A stretch of 64,000 bases of DNA from Ceratobasidium sp. AG-K. Lineage: Eukaryota > Basidiomycota > Agaricomycetes > Cantharellales > Ceratobasidiaceae. Under the pieces are notes generated by a model that did not search any database, was not told the origin of the DNA, and saw nothing but the letters and a program-made list of their open reading frames with translations. This document shows, piece by piece, positions 1-10,173 of the stretch; within the stretch, counting starts at the first letter, position 1, and each line of letters starts with the position of its first letter. A program made the translations under genes and the position numbers. The stretch is from contig JAWNGF010000012.1 of NCBI GenBank assembly GCA_037039685.1, positions 124,001 to 188,000 on the forward strand. Direction: 5' to 3'.

Positions 1-354
1 TCTCTCAAGGCTCAGTTGGATGAGCTCACCGATGGGTTGGAGGATGAGGTCCAGGAAGCCGAGAAGGAGAAGAAGGGTGGTAGTACTTCTAAGGACGCTT
101 CGGGAGAGGCCGCCGTTACGCAGGTCGAGGACGCCTCCAAGGGGGTATGTCAATACTATTCTTCGCTGGTTCACATGCTAATTCTGATACCCTTATTTTA
201 GGAGGAGAATACCGAGAACCAACCCAACGGTTACGGCCTCTCTTCCAAGCTCCCGACTGCGATTGGGAGCCCACTCGTACCGACGCCACAAGTACTGCGT
301 GACCATGTACGTACTCCGTCGCCCAATCTCACCAGCGCCGCAGGAGGCGCCTAG
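1..354 (+). CDS. 3' end of an unrecognised host gene (two exons visible)
   Basis: The reading frame enters at base 1, so the 5' part lies outside the window. I model exons 1-144 and 202-354 with a 57-nt intron (donor GTATGT at 145, acceptor TTTTAG ending at 201). The splice is phase 0 and the stop is TAG at 352-354. The visible peptide is highly charged and probably alpha-helical (many E, D, K; pattern LKAQLDELTDGLEDEVQEAE), then Ser/Thr/Pro-rich, and ends in a low-complexity tail. I do not recognise the family: it could be any protein with an acidic coiled-coil tail. Typical fungal intron size supports a real gene. Confidence is good for coding and splicing, nil for function. Confidence 0.7.
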
Positions 355-682
355 TCGCTTCTGCGCAGGGCGAGAAGCGATAACTGTGTGAATTTCGTAC
401 GGACAGGAGGGCAGAAGGGTCCTTTGTTTGTTAGTCTCTTATTTCGTGCTGATTTGCGTTTGTGGTTAAATAATAATCTCATTTGTTGTACCGTGCGTGA
501 TCTGTGGCTTGGATGTAGGGACTAAAACGGTAGATCCGGAAGGCTGCGCGGTGATAACCGTGGTTATAAGGTGGAAACGGTACAAACGCAAACTCCACGT
601 GATAATTTAACCACGCAGCATTGTCGCGGTAAGAATACACGGTTAAACCACGGTTATTCTGTATATTCCGATCCCTAGCCTA
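355..682. other. Host intergenic spacer left of the transposon nest
   Basis: Downstream flank of the first gene. I see no ORF or RNA gene. It contains the inverted repeat listed separately. It ends at the TA (681-682) duplicated by the Tc1-type element. Confidence 0.6.
516..677. repeat. Imperfect inverted repeat, possibly a decayed miniature element
   Basis: ATAACCGTGGTTATAA near 552 is mirrored by TTAAACCACGGTTATT near 644. The outer bases TAGGGACT (516) and ATCCCTA (671-677) also form a short inverted match. No convincing target duplication was found, so a MITE is only a possibility. Confidence 0.3.
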
Positions 683-896
683 CACCGACCCAAAAAAGAA
701 ATGCACACGTGACCAGTTTCACGGTGCAATTCCAGCGACGCTCGCCGGGTCAGTCGGGTAGCTTAGTGTTCCTAATAGAAAATGTGCGAATATGCCTGTA
801 TAATATGTACACAAAAGTTTATAATGATTTGTGCCGATATGAGCGAGATAGAGGGAAATGAGTCGATCAGCGGCTGTGCATTTCTTTTTTGGGTTT
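683..896 (+). repeat. Left terminal inverted repeat of the Tc1-type transposon (214 bp)
   Basis: Matches the reverse complement of 9960-10173 over its whole length, with about eight differences, mostly CpG to TpG/CpA. It starts with a 20-bp motif (ACCCAAAAAAGAAATGCACA) and ends with the same motif inverted. Confidence 0.9.
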
Positions 897-1657
897 ACTC
901 ACGGATTTTGCCCTGCACACTTTCAGCACCTGCCACGACATAATTGAGCAAATTCTTGTTGTTCTATCTGTTGCCACCCCTGCTTCTCTTGATGGGCTAC
1001 TCATCTGCAGTCACTAAAGCTTGCATTGTTGATTGACGGAACACTGGGGAAGAGTTTTTGACTATTGCACTTGACCTTGGGATTCATCCCAGTACTGCAT
1101 GCCATATTTACCAATGGTACAACAAAACCCAAAGATTTTGAGCATGTAGCTCCAAAGTTGGGACGTCCTCACAAAATATCAGAATGGGATGTCATCAAAG
1201 CCAAGTTCACACTCACATGAGACTCTTCAACGTCTGTAGCCAAGGTTCAACAGGAGATGTTCCTGGAAATCACCCCCCAAACCCTTTGAAATCACATCCA
1301 CGACATGGGTCTTCATGCTTGCATTCCCCGCCTGGTTCCTTACCTCAGCAATCAGGCCACAAAGTTGCACTTAGCTTGGGCCCAAGTGCACTGCACATGG
1401 TCTGAAAATCAATGGCGGCATGTTGCATTTTCAGATGAGTCAATCTTCAAAATTTTCAACTTGAAAGGCTGCCAATATGTCTGGAGGTTTGATGGGCAGG
1501 CGCTAGATTCCCGTTATACCAAAAAGACAGTCAAACATGGTGGAGGGAGCGTGGCTATGTGGGGTGTGATTTTGGCAGATGGCGTTGGACCGCTCATGTG
1601 TATCTCAGGTGTGCTGACCAAGGAGAAATACATCAAAATCCTTAGTGATACACTCCC

Positions 1658-2072
1658 TGTCCCGACTTGGGTTAATTAGGTATATGAAAGTTGAGGGGTT
1701 CGACTTGGAGAAGTCTTAGAACCCAAGGAGTAGCGATAGTTAAGAGGATTTGATTTAGCAAGTCCTAGTGGAGAAGAGGTCAAGCCTTGTCGTTAACCGG
1801 CTTGACCTCTGGGTTTATATACATGAGGGAACCGTGCCACGTCATCATATATCAGTGTGGGAAAGCCGAGTACAACCGATGATAAGCAAGATAAGAGACA
1901 TGACTCAACATTCTGGAAGTTCCGGAAGCATCACCAATATCAAATGGAAAGACAAATACCTCACATGATACAACTTTAAGCGCCAGAGGACATTTGTACC
2001 AAAAAAGGAAAGTGTTCGGAAAAAAAGATATAAAATCGGAATAAAATGTCTGAGCTTAGTCAGCTCATGACA
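1658..2072 (-). repeat. 3' LTR of element A
   Basis: 415 bp, TG...CA bounded. It differs from 9117-9531 at four positions only, each CpG versus TpG/CpA. Confidence 0.95.
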
Positions 2073-2086
2073 TTACCCCCTCCTAA
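2073..2086 (-). other. Polypurine tract of element A
   Basis: On the minus strand TTAGGAGGGGGTAA lies directly upstream of the 3' LTR, the expected plus-strand primer position. Confidence 0.7.
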
Positions 2087-3223
2087 GGGCCTGGCGCGGT
2101 GGGGTGAAGTTTGTGAAATTTATCAACCAGTTCAGGAGCGTTCTTGAGATCTTCCTTTGACTGCCAAGAGTTGTCTGCATGAGAGTATCCCTTCCACTTA
2201 ACGTAATAGTGGAGTTGACGGCGGATTTTCTTGGAATTAAGGACTTCTTCGACTTCCCATTCTTCCTCTCCATCTTGTGTGACAATGGGGGGTGGTTGAG
2301 CAGGTTTGCGGCCATGGGGATCAGAGTGGAATTTCTTGAGCAGCATGACGTGGAAGACAGGATGAACTTTCATTGATTTTGGTAATTCCAGTCTAAAGGC
2401 ATGAGTTCCTACTTTTTCCATTACTTTGTAAGGGCCTAAAACTTTGTGGGAGAGTTTTACTGAGGGTCTGTCTGTGGAAATGTTCTGATGATTAAGCCAG
2501 ACTTTATCCCCCGGGTTTATCTCTTCTGGTTCTTTGGCTCCTTTGTCAAAGTAGTATTTATAGGACTGATTTGCTAGGATGAGGGCAGCTTTGACTTCGT
2601 CGTATCCTTTCAACAGGAATTCCGCATGGGCATCAGCTTCAGGAACAGTATAGTCTGATTCTTCCCCGATGTTCATTCTGGGGTTGAAACCCTGGCAGAT
2701 TTGGAAAGGGGTTTTGCCAGTGGATGCTTGGATTCCATTGTTGTAAGCAAATTCTGCCATAGGGAGCAGGGCCACCCAGTCGTTTTGCCTATGGTTGACA
2801 AAGGCCCTGATAAAGATTTCAACGACTTGGTTTGCTCGTTCTGACTGTCCGTCTGTCCTTGGATGGTAGGCTGTGCTGAAGGTGGGTTTTACGTCCAACC
2901 GTTTGTACAGATGCCTAATGAACTTTGAGTTGAAAGTGGATCCTCTATCCGAGACTGTTGCTTTTGGGGTGCCGTGAAGTTTCCAAATGTTTGCAATGAA
3001 GATATTGGCTATGTCTACTGCTGTGGCCGTTGATTTGCAAGGGAGATAATGTGCCATCTTGGAGAACCGGTCTACCACTGTTAAGATTGTGTCATATCCT
3101 TCTGATTCTGGGAGCCCTACAATCATGTCATAGAAGATCTCTTCCCAGGGTCTCTCAGGAATATGTAAAGGACGCAGTAGTCCTGTGGGGAGTTGGTTCG
3201 ATGGTTTAATTCGAATGCATGTT

Positions 3224-3680
3224 TGTCGTGAGCCAGATCACTCCATCGGACTCGCCTGTTGTCTCGCCCTCCTGCTCTCTTCTTTTGTGTTGTGTTTCTG
3301 TTTCCGCTTGCCGCGTTGCCACCTTCTTGTGGTTGTTCTGTTACATTGTGTAACGCGGCTGTGCTTTGTACGAGTCATGTCTGTTCATACAGCATGACTC
3401 ACATGGACACTCCTGACTGGCTGTCTTGTATGACTCATGTGGCTGCGCCTTGTATGACTCGGCCACTTTCTGAATATATATAGAAGACCAACAAGCCTGG
3501 TATCCCCAGCTTGTTTTGTCTCATCAAAACATCCCCTCTGAGTGACACTTAGAACCACCCCTACCCTCAAGAGCCTACAGACGCTTAAGTGTGTTGCGGT
3601 TCAAGAGGTCACTTAGGTCTTAGTGCCGTCCACTCTCCATCGCGGCTTGTCTCACAGCTACCAAGAAGAAGCTTACGACA
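3224..3680 (+). mobile_element. Solo LTR of family beta in pol of element A
   Basis: 457 bp, TGTCGTGAG...TTACGACA. The target duplication ATGTT is at 3219-3223 and 3681-3685. It is the product of recombination between the two LTRs of a lost beta element. Confidence 0.93.
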
Positions 3681-4569
3681 ATGTTTCGCAGTGTGACACA
3701 TAAGAGTTGACAAATTTCTTCATGGTTGGCCAGTAGTAAGTTCTTGAGACTAATTCTAATGTTCTTGCTTGTCCAGGATGCCCAGCTGTAATATTGTCAT
3801 GGCGCGATTCCAATATCAGGTTTCTGATGGTTTCATCCTTGGGGACAAAGATCTTCCCTTTGAACATTAGGAGTCCTTCTCTGTATTCCCAATCTTTGAC
3901 TTTTTCTCCGTTTCTCAGCTTATTGTGGGCTTCTTCTAATCTGGAATCTTCAAGGATTGCTTGTCTGATTAGATCGTTAATCTCCTGGTCAGGGGTAATA
4001 GCCAAAATGAAAATGTCTGGTTTGAGGAGAACTTGGTTCTCTACCCCCCCCAAAGGTTCTAGGTCATATCGCCTTGAGAGAATGTCTGCTTTTTTGTTTT
4101 GGCTTCCTGGCCTGTATAAGATTTGGAAGTTGAAGTCTACCAAGAAATTCATCCAGCGGATTTGGCGTTGATTCAATTGTTTGGATGATGAGAAGTATTC
4201 CAAATTTTTGTGGTCTGTTATCACTTGAATGGCTTTTTCTGTGCCTTGAAGTAAGTGCCGCCATTCTTTGAAAGCTCTAATTATGGCCAATAGTTCTTTG
4301 TCGAAAATGTCATAGTTTTGCTCAGCCGGATTTAGTGATTTAGAAAGAAAAGCTACAGGGTGTAATTTTCCTTCTTCATCCTTCTGAGATAAAACTGCTC
4401 CTGTGGCAAATCCCGACGCATCTGTTTCGAGGAAAAATTCCTTATTCTGATCGGGCTGCATCATTACAGGTGGCACTTTAAGAGCTTCTTTTAGTGCATT
4501 CATGGCCTCTTGTTCTTTGCTTGTCCACTGCCACTTTTGATCCTTCTTAAGTAGGTTGTACAGAGGTCT

Positions 4570-5025
4570 TGTCGTAAGCTTCTTCTTGGTGGCTATGAGA
4601 CAAGCCGCGATGGAGAGTGGACGGCACTAAGACCTAAGTGACCTCTTGAACCGCAACACACTTAAGCGTCTGTAGGCTCTTGAGGGTAGGGGTGGTTCTA
4701 AGTGTCACTCAGAGGGGATGTTTTGACAAGACAAAACAAGCTGGGGTTACCAGGCTTGTTGGTCCTCTATATATATACCAGAAGTGGCCGAGTCATACAA
4801 GGCGCAGCCACATGAGTCAACACAGTCTACGAGTCAGGAGTGTCCATGTGAGTCATGCTGTATGAACAGACATGACTCGTACAAAGCACAGCCGCGTTAC
4901 ACAATGTAACAGAATAACCACAAGAAGGTGGCAACGCGGCAAACGGAAACAAGAACGTAGTGTAAAGAAGGAGACAGGAGGGCGAGACAACGGGCAAGTC
5001 CGATGGAGTGAGCTAGCTCACGACA
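4570..5025 (-). mobile_element. Solo LTR of family beta in pol of element A
   Basis: 456 bp, inverted relative to the LTR at 3224. The target duplication GGTCT is at 4565-4569 and 5026-5030. It cuts the RT/RNase H junction of pol. Confidence 0.93.
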
Positions 5026-6420
5026 GGTCTGGCTTTGCCGGCAAAGTCTTGAATGAATCTTCGATAGAAATTGACAAATCCTAGGAATTCTTGAACTTGT
5101 TTGACATTTTTGGGAGCTTTCCAATTCATAGCCGCCGTGACCTTTTCCTGATCCGTTTCGATTCCTTTATTGGAAATGACCAATCCTACCCAGTCCAGTT
5201 TGGTTTGGTGGAACTTGCATTTCCTCAATTTCGCAATCAGCTTGTGTTCCCTTAGCCTTCTTAGCACCTCTTTCACGTGTCCTGGATGATCTTCGACTCG
5301 TTTGGAAAAAACAAAGATATCATCAATGTATACGAGTACGAAAACCCCCATAATGTCCCTGAATATAGAGTTCATTAGGGCCTGGAAGCTTGATGGAGCG
5401 TTTTTGAGACCGAAGGGCATGACTTTCCATTTGTACATGCCGTATTGAGTTTTGAATGCTGTTTTCCATTCATGGCCTGCTGCTATTCGGGTTTGATGGA
5501 ATCCTTGCGCCAAGTCTAGAGTGGTGCCAATGACAAATCCTTCCAGGGCCCTTAACCATTGGTCCAATAGAGGTATTCCACTTGCGTTGAATTTGCATAG
5601 CGAATTCACATATCTGTAGTCAACGCAAAAGCGTAATTCTGGGTTGTTTGGATCTTCTGGATGTGGTTTTTTGACAAACAGAACCGGGGAAGCCAAAGGA
5701 GACTTAGAAATCTGAATGTGTCCCCTTCGGATAAGGGTTTCTAGTACTTTCTTCATTTCTTTGTCTTCAGCTGGTGATGTTTTGTAAATAGGGCCATGCT
5801 TTAGTTTAGCTTCTGGTAGGAGGTCGAGCGTAATGTCAGTTGGCCTGTGAGGTGGGAGTTCTTCTAATCTGGACTCGTCGAACACATCTGCAAACTCTTT
5901 GTATTCCTCTGGTAATGTAGTTTCTGCTGCGATTTGGAGCGTAGATGGGACTTCTAGGCAGTTTTTTGAGCAGAATTCACTTGTGTATGCAATTGTCCTA
6001 TTTTTCCAATTAATTTGTGGGTTATGTTTCTTGAGCCATGACATCCCGAGTACGATAGGGTGTCTTCCAATGTTTGTAACATGACATTCTATTTCGCTGG
6101 AATGTGTTCCCATGACAAGTTTAAATTTGGTATAGTGGGTGACTTTTCCAGACGAGACTTCTCGTCCGTCTATAACTCGCAGAGTCTTGGGTTTTTCGTG
6201 TTGGAAAAGGGGAAGGTTTGCCTCTTTTGCTAGGGAAGGGTTGATGAAACAGGAGGTTGCGCCGCAGTCAAGAAGTGCTTGTCCAGAGAATCTTTTTGAT
6301 CTGTTAACTGACTTAGAACCAGGAGCCGTAGCTAGTGGATGAGCGGTGAAATCAAGGTATAATTGGTTTTCATTTGATATTGACATGATTTCTAGTTCAT
6401 CCATATTACTAGCTAGTATA

Positions 6421-6467
6421 TCACCGAGTACTTGGCTCCTTAATAAGCCTCGGTGACGTCTTTTCCC
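6421..6467 (-). promoter_or_regulatory. Predicted -1 ribosomal frameshift signal, gag to pol, element A
   Basis: On the minus strand the gag frame reads TCG GGA AAA, giving the heptamer G GGA AAA (6461-6467). Four nt later comes a perfect 8-bp stem, TCACCGAG (6449-6456) with CTCGGTGA (6421-6428). Shifting -1 here opens an uninterrupted frame into pol. Element B keeps the heptamer at 25589-25595, with one stem base changed at a CpG. Confidence 0.68.
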
Positions 6468-7792
6468 GATTCGATGTCTGAAGAGATTTCTTCAATCTGA
6501 GCTTCAAACCCTGACGCTGTGTTCTTGGAAGGACAGACTCTTGCTGAGTGTCCCTTGCCGCCGCAGGTGAAGCAAATCATTGGTCCTTTTCCCTTTCCAT
6601 CAAGATCCATTGCATTAGGGTCTTTAGCAGGAGTGGGGGGTTTGGGTGTTTGGATGGTAGGGGCGTTGAGGTTACTGGTTTGGGTGTCTCTTTGAATTGC
6701 TCCAAAAGGGACATTTCCTTTTGTCCCATCATCCCAGGAGATCTGCAGAACTGGACGGCCCTTGGCGTTTTGGGTAATGCTTGAGATTTTGCTGTATTGT
6801 ACCCCCCCTGTAGGTTTTGACATAAAGACTCGATTGTTTACATTGAATCTTTGACCTAGTGAAGCGTTTTGAGTACTTGTGGTTGTCTTGGAAGTACTTT
6901 GTTTCGAAGGGGTGGATTGTGGGCTTTGCAACTTCTTTGGTGCGTTAATAGCATTCATTGTGGAGTCGATTTCCAGGGCTCTTTCGCGAACTTGGTTGAA
7001 TGTCCTTGTCACTTCGTGGGGTTTAAAGTTCTGTGACACCATGGCCATCTTGATTTCATCCTTGAGACCGTCATAGAAATCGTCACGAAGTACCCGATCA
7101 GTGTACCCGAGTACCAATGAATAAGTAACAAAGTCTCGTAGATAATCTTGAACGGAGTTCTTCTGGATCAATTTCTTGTATAATTGTCTGTATCGGTCAA
7201 TCTTGTGAACATCGCCAAACCTAGCTTGCATTTCGTTCCAGAATTCATCCATGTCGTGTAGCCAATTTGTTGCTCCCCTTCTTGCTGTGTCTACATCAAT
7301 TCCAGGTTGCATCCATACATAGGCAGGCCCCTTGCAATAACCCATGATATAAGTGATTTTTTGTTCTGTGGTTGCTTGTGGCGACGTATGATTTATGTAC
7401 AAGGTACATTGCGACTTAAACTCGTCAAATTTATCTACATCTCCAGAAAATTCTTCTGGGGGATGCATTTTGAGTTTGTATCCTGGGGTAGTTGTTGACG
7501 CGGTGGTGGAGGGTGTTGCCCCTAGGTTTGCAAGTGACTGAGACACTGCATTCATTAATTGGTGAAGGGGTGCAATTTGTGCAGTTTGATTTTGAATTGC
7601 GTGGATATCTGCAATGTTATTGTCGATCCCCTGTTCTAGGGTAGAGGTGATACCATTTAAGGCATTAATATGACCGTTAATTTTTCGCACTTCGTCTATT
7701 AAGGCATTGATTGCATGTGCAACTACCTCGGGTCCGGATGTCGCTGAAATTTGGGTAAATCCCCCTTGACTGGGTGATGGGGCTCTTGACAT
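6440..7792 (-). CDS. gag: gag of element A
   Basis: Structural nucleocapsid/capsid polyprotein of a Ty3-type retrotransposon, about 450 aa from the ATG at 7792 (MSRAPSPSQ). I chose this start over upstream in-frame codons because element B has the same Met in the same context. A helical N-terminal half precedes the retrotransposon capsid region (PPEEFSGDVDKFDEF, then FWNEMQARFGD, DYLRDFVTY). A GAIQ-type basic region and one CCHC knuckle (CFTCGGKGHSARVCPS) lie near the C-terminus. The frame is open and ends with TAA at 6440, 36 nt before the first pol Met. It packages element RNA in the cytoplasm. Coding is certain; activity of this copy is unknown because its pol is broken. Confidence 0.9.
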   Translation of the reverse strand: MSRAPSPSQGGFTQISATSGPEVVAHAINALIDEVRKINGHINALNGITSTLEQGIDNNIADIHAIQNQTAQIAPLHQLMNAVSQSLANLGATPSTTASTTTPGYKLKMHPPEEFSGDVDKFDEFKSQCTLYINHTSPQATTEQKITYIMGYCKGPAYVWMQPGIDVDTARRGATNWLHDMDEFWNEMQARFGDVHKIDRYRQLYKKLIQKNSVQDYLRDFVTYSLVLGYTDRVLRDDFYDGLKDEIKMAMVSQNFKPHEVTRTFNQVRERALEIDSTMNAINAPKKLQSPQSTPSKQSTSKTTTSTQNASLGQRFNVNNRVFMSKPTGGVQYSKISSITQNAKGRPVLQISWDDGTKGNVPFGAIQRDTQTSNLNAPTIQTPKPPTPAKDPNAMDLDGKGKGPMICFTCGGKGHSARVCPSKNTASGFEAQIEEISSDIESGKDVTEAY

Positions 7793-7859
7793 AGCGGAGT
7801 GGGGAAAACAGGTAGATTTATTGGGATCCCAGGCCGTACAAAATATCACGGATTCTTCT

Positions 7860-8069
7860 TCAAACCCTTCTGTCTTTAATGATGCGCAGACTTCTCAAAA
7901 ATATCAATTCAAGATTCTCGTCTTCCAAGAACAACGCGTTGATTACTCCTAGTTCGTCATACTGTTCGTATATGTAGTTACGATGAACGTCTTCAATAAA
8001 GAGTTTTAGGGACTCTAGTCTAAGTTGTTCCCTGTGTTGTTCCTGTGTGAGTCGAGGTCTTGGTCCCAC
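7860..8069 (-). CDS. Small leader ORF of family alpha (69 codons, no ATG)
   Basis: An open frame (GPRPRLTQEQHREQL..., charged, probably helical) sits just upstream of gag. It overlaps the end of the coiled-coil frame in the -1 phase. It begins at GTG, not ATG. The same frame is open and similar in element B (23992-24201), which suggests it is translated, by frameshift, splicing or non-AUG initiation. No known family recognised. Confidence 0.45.
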   Translation of the reverse strand: MGPRPRLTQEQHREQLRLESLKLFIEDVHRNYIYEQYDELGVINALFLEDENLELIFLRSLRIIKDRRV

Positions 8070-8635
8070 TGAAAAGCGTTGGGTGCGATGGTATTAAGGT
8101 GATTTAGAAGGCGGTAATCCTGATTAATAGGAATACGCACTTCTGCTGCTAGATGACAGTATTTGCCCTTGATTTTGTCTTTAAGGGTTTCAATAGTACG
8201 CCACTGACGTTTGTTGTTGCTGATGAGATTTTCGACCTTTCGAGTGTATTTTTCTTGGATTTTTATAAGTTGGTCGCAGTTTTCGATCAAGACACGGGTT
8301 TGTTCTTGCAATCGCTCGACTTCGATATTAGTGTCTGCTAGATTTATGCTTTGGACACGATCTTGATCGGCTTGTTGCTTGTTTGTATTGTCAAGGTCAA
8401 TTTCGATGAACTCGAGCCTTGAATGGAGGGATTGATAATCGGCTTCGAGTTGATTGTGGTTTTCGTCGTTTCTGGTGCGTTCGACCCTTAAATCTTCTGC
8501 TTGTTCGACTTGATCTTCTTCTAGTACTTCAATTCGACTGTTTAATTCATCGACTTTGGTGTCTAGATCAAGTACAAAATCTTTTAGTCTAAAGACTGCT
8601 TCGCAGAGGCTAAAGAATGCGGGGAACACTTTCAA
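8015..8635 (-). CDS. Leader coiled-coil ORF of family alpha (about 206 codons, no ATG)
   Basis: A long open frame lies between the 5' LTR and gag. It is rich in heptad-like hydrophobic spacing and charge (VDELNSRIEVLEEDQVEQAEDL..., LIKIQEKYTRKVENLISNN) and predicts an almost continuous coiled coil. There is no ATG: the first usable codon is TTG at 8635, right after an in-frame TAA. Element B has the same frame, broken by a CGA to TGA change at 23525-23527. It could be an N-terminal extension of Gag reached by frameshifting or splicing, or a separate accessory protein. Function unknown. Confidence 0.45.
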   Translation of the reverse strand: MKVFPAFFSLCEAVFRLKDFVLDLDTKVDELNSRIEVLEEDQVEQAEDLRVERTRNDENHNQLEADYQSLHSRLEFIEIDLDNTNKQQADQDRVQSINLADTNIEVERLQEQTRVLIENCDQLIKIQEKYTRKVENLISNNKRQWRTIETLKDKIKGKYCHLAAEVRIPINQDYRLLNHLNTIAPNAFQWDQDLDSHRNNTGNNLD

Positions 8636-9102
8636 GGTTAATTAGTTAGTTACTAATTAGTTCCTTTCTAGTGCGTACTGATGGAAACGACGAGTTGATG
8701 TGGTTCTTGATGGATAAGAGTGTTAACTTGGGTGGTGCTCCGACCACTTTCCAGTTTTTGCTTGAGAGGATCTGGCTTCCTCGAGATGTTGATTTGGAAG
8801 TGAAGGGTGCTAGGCGCTAAGCTTTTGCTTTATATACTCCTTATCTGATCTTGTTAGTTATCAACAGCCTTGGGCGGGCGTGATAGCAACAGTGTATAAC
8901 AGGTAAGGGTGTATTTAGCTGACTAAAGCCGCTATGACCCGAAAGAGGATAACGATTGGGTTCACTGACAGCGTATAGTGACGTGGGACTAATGGTCTAT
9001 ATCAAGTATAGCTCTTTGTCTGTTGTACTATGCCCGTTTTCCCGTGTACGTTCTATCTACTTGGTGGAAAAGCAGGAGCTTTTTAAGGCTGATGCTTTTT
9101 AG

Positions 9103-9114
9103 AAGGCTTGACCT
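9103..9114 (-). other. Self-priming primer binding site of element A
   Basis: On the minus strand AGGTCAAGCCTT follows the 5' LTR after a 2-nt spacer. It is the exact complement of the predicted transcript 5' end in the LTR (9236-9247), as in Tf1/sushi elements that prime from their own RNA end. No tRNA match is needed. Confidence 0.7.
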
Positions 9115-9116
9115 AA

Positions 9117-9531
9117 TGTCCCGACTTGGGTTAATTAGGTATATGAAAGTTGAGGGGTTCGACTTGGAGAAGTCTTAGAACCCAAGGAGTAGCGATAGTT
9201 AAGAGGATTTGATTTAGCAAGTCCTAGTGGAGAAGAGGTCAAGCCTTGTCGTTAACCGGCTTGACCTCTGGGTTTATATACATGAGGGAACTGTGCCACG
9301 TCATCATATATCAGTGTGGGAAAGCCGAGTACAACTGATGATAAGCGAGATAAGAGACATGACTCGACATTCTGGAAGTTCCGGAAGCATCACCAATATC
9401 AAATGGAAAGACAAATACCTCACATGATACAACTTTAAGCGCCAGAGGACATTTGTACCAAAAAAGGAAAGTGTTCGGAAAAAAAGATATAAAATCGGAA
9501 TAAAATGTCTGAGCTTAGTCAGCTCATGACA
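9117..9531 (-). repeat. 5' LTR of element A
   Basis: 415 bp, TG...CA. Contains the promoter at 9236-9280. Flanked outside by the CTCCC duplication (9532-9536). Confidence 0.95.
9236..9280 (-). promoter_or_regulatory. LTR promoter of element A: TATA box and predicted transcript start
   Basis: TATATAAA on the minus strand starts at 9280. Thirty-three nt downstream (9247) begins AAGGCTTGACCT, which pairs with the primer site. That pairing is what fixes the predicted start. Confidence 0.65.
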
Positions 9532-9959
9532 CTCCCTGACTACCTCCCTACCCATTTGATTCCCCAATCTGAGCTGATCTATCAGCACAACAACAATCCA
9601 AAGCATACTTCCAGGATGGCCATGGAGTGGATGGCCTCAAATTCTATCCCAGTACTTCCCTGGCCCTCGTATAGCTCTGATATGAACTTGATTGAACATG
9701 TTTGGGCCCTATGAGAGCGCCAAGTCCATTGCTGTACTATTTTCCCCTGTAACAGCACCCAGCTATGGGAAGCATTGAAGGAGGAGTGGGAGGGGATTGA
9801 AGCAGCAACTATTAGCAATCTATATGCTTCTATGGTTAACAGAGTGGATGAGCTGGTAAAGCATAAAGGTGGGAATACTCACTACTAGTATTTGTATGTT
9901 TTCTGTATGTAATTTAATGTGTTATGAGGATTTCTTCCTGGGTGGGCCAAAAATCAAAC

Positions 9960-10173
9960 AAACCCAAAAAAGAAATGCACAGCTGCTGATTGACTCATTT
10001 CCCTCTATCTTGCTCATATCGGCACAAATCATTATAAACTTTTGTGTACATATTATACAGGCATATTCGCACATTTTCTATTAGGAACACTAAGCTACCC
10101 GACTGACCCGGCAAGCGTTGCTGGAATTGCACTGTGAAACTGGTCACGTGTGCATTTCTTTTTTGGGTTTGTG
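9960..10173 (-). repeat. Right terminal inverted repeat of the Tc1-type transposon (214 bp)
   Basis: Inverted copy of 683-896. TA at 10174-10175 is the outer target duplication. Like the left repeat, it carries the 20-bp end motif at both its outer and inner edge, in inverted orientation. Confidence 0.9.

Larger units (their letters stand above)
2083..6404 (-). pseudogene. pol: pol of element A (PR-RT-RNaseH-IN-chromodomain), broken by two solo LTRs
   Basis: Three blocks (6404-5026, 4569-3681, 3223-2083) form one pol when the solo LTRs are removed. Domains in order: aspartic protease with LLDCGATS; reverse transcriptase with YIDDIFVFS intact; RNase H with LETDASGFATGAVLSQ; integrase zinc-binding HHCC and core with YDMIVGLP (catalytic Asp kept), SDRGSTFNS and TDGQSERANQ; C-terminal chromodomain with EEEWEVEEVLNS and YYVKWKGYS. 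Apart from the two insertions I see no stop. Pol lies in the -1 frame relative to gag and is probably made as a Gag-Pol fusion (see 6421-6467). It would act in virus-like particles and then in nuclear integration. Confidence 0.92.
1658..9531 (-). mobile_element. Ty3/gypsy chromovirus A (family alpha) inside the Tc1-type element
   Basis: Two 415-bp LTRs (1658-2072 and 9117-9531) with TG...CA ends are flanked by a perfect 5-bp duplication CTCCC (1653-1657 and 9532-9536). Coding is on the minus strand in the order leader ORFs, gag, pol. Two solo beta LTRs (3224-3680 and 4570-5025) are inserted in pol. Without them the element is about 6.95 kb. The LTRs differ at four sites, all CpG, so the insertion is young. 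Reading frames outside the LTR insertions look open. Confidence 0.95.
992..9888 (+). pseudogene. Tc1-like DDE transposase, degenerate and interrupted
   Basis: The coding remnant lies in 992-1657 and resumes at 9537-9888 after element A. The N-terminal part looks like a helix-turn-helix region (GIHPSTACHIYQW, then a GRPHKIS linker after a frame break) and has in-frame TGA codons. The first catalytic Asp is visible in FSDESIF near 1434. The second block reads YQHNNNPKHTS, where relatives have QDNDPKH, so the second catalytic Asp appears lost. The LPWPSYSSDMNLIEHVW block is the usual third-motif region. Several stops and frameshifts make it non-functional. Tc1-family membership is firm; the exact start is uncertain. 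Confidence 0.82.
683..10173 (+). mobile_element. Tc1/mariner-type DNA transposon, split by Ty3 element A
   Basis: The ends are 214-bp inverted repeats (683-896 and 9960-10173) flanked by the dinucleotide TA (681-682 and 10174-10175), the target duplication of the Tc1/mariner superfamily. Removing element A and one copy of its duplication leaves about 1.6 kb, a normal size. The single gene encodes a DDE transposase with stops and frame breaks, so the copy is dead. The right end abuts the A-rich 3' tail of the LINE. Confidence 0.88.

Noticed and set aside
9103..9114. tRNA-type primer binding site
   Set aside because: No initiator-Met or other familiar tRNA 3' end match is apparent; the LTR complement is exact in three families.
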